Assembly: GCA_000435075.1 (NCBI GenBank)
Contig: FR890599.1
Location: 29,692 to 36,251 of the forward strand
Reading direction: 5' to 3'
Length of the DNA: 6,560 nucleotides
Source of the DNA: Bacteroides sp. CAG:770
GTDB lineage: Bacteria; Bacteroidota; Bacteroidia; Bacteroidales; UBA932
Made by a program: the position numbers and the translations under genes. Under the pieces are notes generated by a model, which did no database searches, had not been told where the DNA came from, and was given only the letters and a program-made list of their open reading frames with translations. Positions 6,238 through 6,560 of this stretch are shown in pieces; position 1 is the stretch's first letter, and the number at the start of each line of letters is the position of its first letter.

Positions 6238-6250
6238 CTCTTGACAAGAG
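6238..6250. repeat. 13-bp palindrome within a degenerate repeat core
   Basis: CTCTTG-A-CAAGAG is a perfect palindrome with a one-base centre. The surrounding sequence from 6226 (TTTCG, then ACGACCTCTTGACA) resembles the TTTCGACCCTCTTGACA start of the 61-bp repeat with a small insertion, so this may be a third, decayed copy of its core. Just downstream, CCTAATCA (6259-6266) is the reverse complement of TGATTAGG in the repeat. Confidence 0.5.
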
Positions 6251-6297
6251 ACTTGTTACCTAATCAATTAAGATATAAACAATTACGGATACATTTA

Positions 6298-6320
6298 CCT
6301 GTCAAGAGGGTCGAAAATCA
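6298..6320 (-). repeat. Right 23-bp inverted repeat of a 204-bp segment
   Basis: It begins CCTGTCAAGAG and ends GTCGAAAATCA, and is the exact reverse complement of 6117-6139. Identity between the two arms ends abruptly on both sides: the inward sequences differ, and outward only a CA dinucleotide is shared directly (6115-6116 and 6321-6322). A sharp boundary of this kind fits terminal inverted repeats of a small mobile element or recombinase half-sites. Confidence 0.85.
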
Positions 6321-6499
6321 CACTGGAAAGCAATAGTACGGAACCGCTGGCTGCGCATCAATACGTAACTCTGGAGACACCCACGAAAATGACACAGCGA
6401 GAAAATACGACAAAACGAGGATACACTCAAACATAGTTCTGTCATAAGGACAGTCCACAACGAAACCCGCATGGCCATATAGCAAGGACAGGTGCAAAA

Positions 6500-6560
6500 T
6501 TTCGACCCTCTTGGCAGGCCCGATTAGGAACACATTCGTGGTAAGATACTGAAGATGAGG
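6500..6560. repeat. 61-bp direct repeat, copy 2 (runs to window edge)
   Basis: Same orientation as 6121-6181 and displaced by 379 bp. The match continues to the last base of the window, so the real repeat is probably longer. Both copies follow a GGACAGG(C/T)GCA motif (6073 and 6486), but at different distances (42 and 8 nt between motif and repeat), which suggests an insertion or deletion of about 34 bp between otherwise related units. Confidence 0.88.

Larger units (their letters stand above)
5908..6560. other. Gene-poor, repeat-rich intergenic region
   Basis: No credible protein gene, tRNA or rRNA is seen in these 653 nt. Frames open here start at TTG or GTG, lack family resemblance and run across repeats or back into the porin gene. 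What the stretch does hold is twin palindromes (5916-6005), a pair of 23-bp inverted repeats (6117-6139 and 6298-6320), a short perfect palindrome (6238-6250) and two copies of a 61-bp direct repeat (6121-6181 and 6500-6560). The heptamer GGACAGG also recurs at 6040, 6073 and 6486, the last two each shortly upstream of a 61-bp copy. Confidence 0.7.

Noticed and set aside
6318..6533. Open frame of 71 codons on the minus strand
   Set aside because: The GTG start lies inside the 61-bp repeat, no family is recognised, and differences between repeat copies show no codon pattern. It could be the end of something longer only if the sequence beyond the window changed the frame, which it cannot since the start is internal.
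6121..6560. CRISPR array or integron attC array
   Set aside because: The repeat is too long and the spacing (379 bp) too large for CRISPR, only two full copies are seen, no cas gene is present, and no attC-like core sites or cassette genes are found.
5908..6560. tRNA or other known structured RNA
   Set aside because: No T-loop GGTTCGAATCC-like motif, acceptor pairing or other recognisable RNA core was found on either strand.

Overview
The window looks like chromosomal DNA from a Bacteroidota (Bacteroidales-type) bacterium. The reasons are the gene families (a FadL/OmpP1-type porin, an OprP-like porin and a head-GIN/DUF2807 lipoprotein), the near absence of Shine-Dalgarno sequences before starts, and upstream matches to the Bacteroides -7 promoter element TAnnTTTG. 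Genus cannot be set from this sequence alone.

Layout. 1-40: a strong rho-independent terminator for the leftmost gene. 75-1598 (minus): FadL/OmpP1-family outer-membrane transporter. 1599-1785: intergenic, with a palindrome over the FadL -7 element and two hairpins. 1786-4739 (minus): a compact four-gene operon transcribed in the order ABC ATPase, six-TM ABC permease, YtrA-type GntR repressor, DUF2807 lipoprotein; gaps are 5-21 nt. 4740-4863: a divergent promoter region holding one good Bacteroides-type promoter per strand and an inverted repeat, AGTGTAT-N10-ATACACT, placed as an operator for the ABC operon. 4864-5907 (plus): an OprP/OprO-like porin. 5908-6560: about 650 nt with no credible gene but dense in repeats.

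How the genes work together. The ATPase and permease should form a homodimeric ABC-2-like exporter or membrane-remodelling complex. The GntR protein encoded third in the operon is probably its autorepressor, acting at the palindrome beside the ATPase start. The architecture recalls antibiotic- or envelope-stress-responsive ytr-type loci of Firmicutes, here with a head-GIN surface/periplasmic lipoprotein added as the last gene. The two flanking genes are outer-membrane channels, so the locus as a whole has an envelope theme.

The least explained part is the right-hand end. It has two palindromes of identical geometry exactly 50 bp apart, a 204-bp segment bounded by perfect 23-bp inverted repeats (candidate MITE or invertible segment), and a 61-bp direct repeat recurring 379 bp later and running into the window edge. 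No clearly new protein system is visible; the repeat region and the operator are the best leads.
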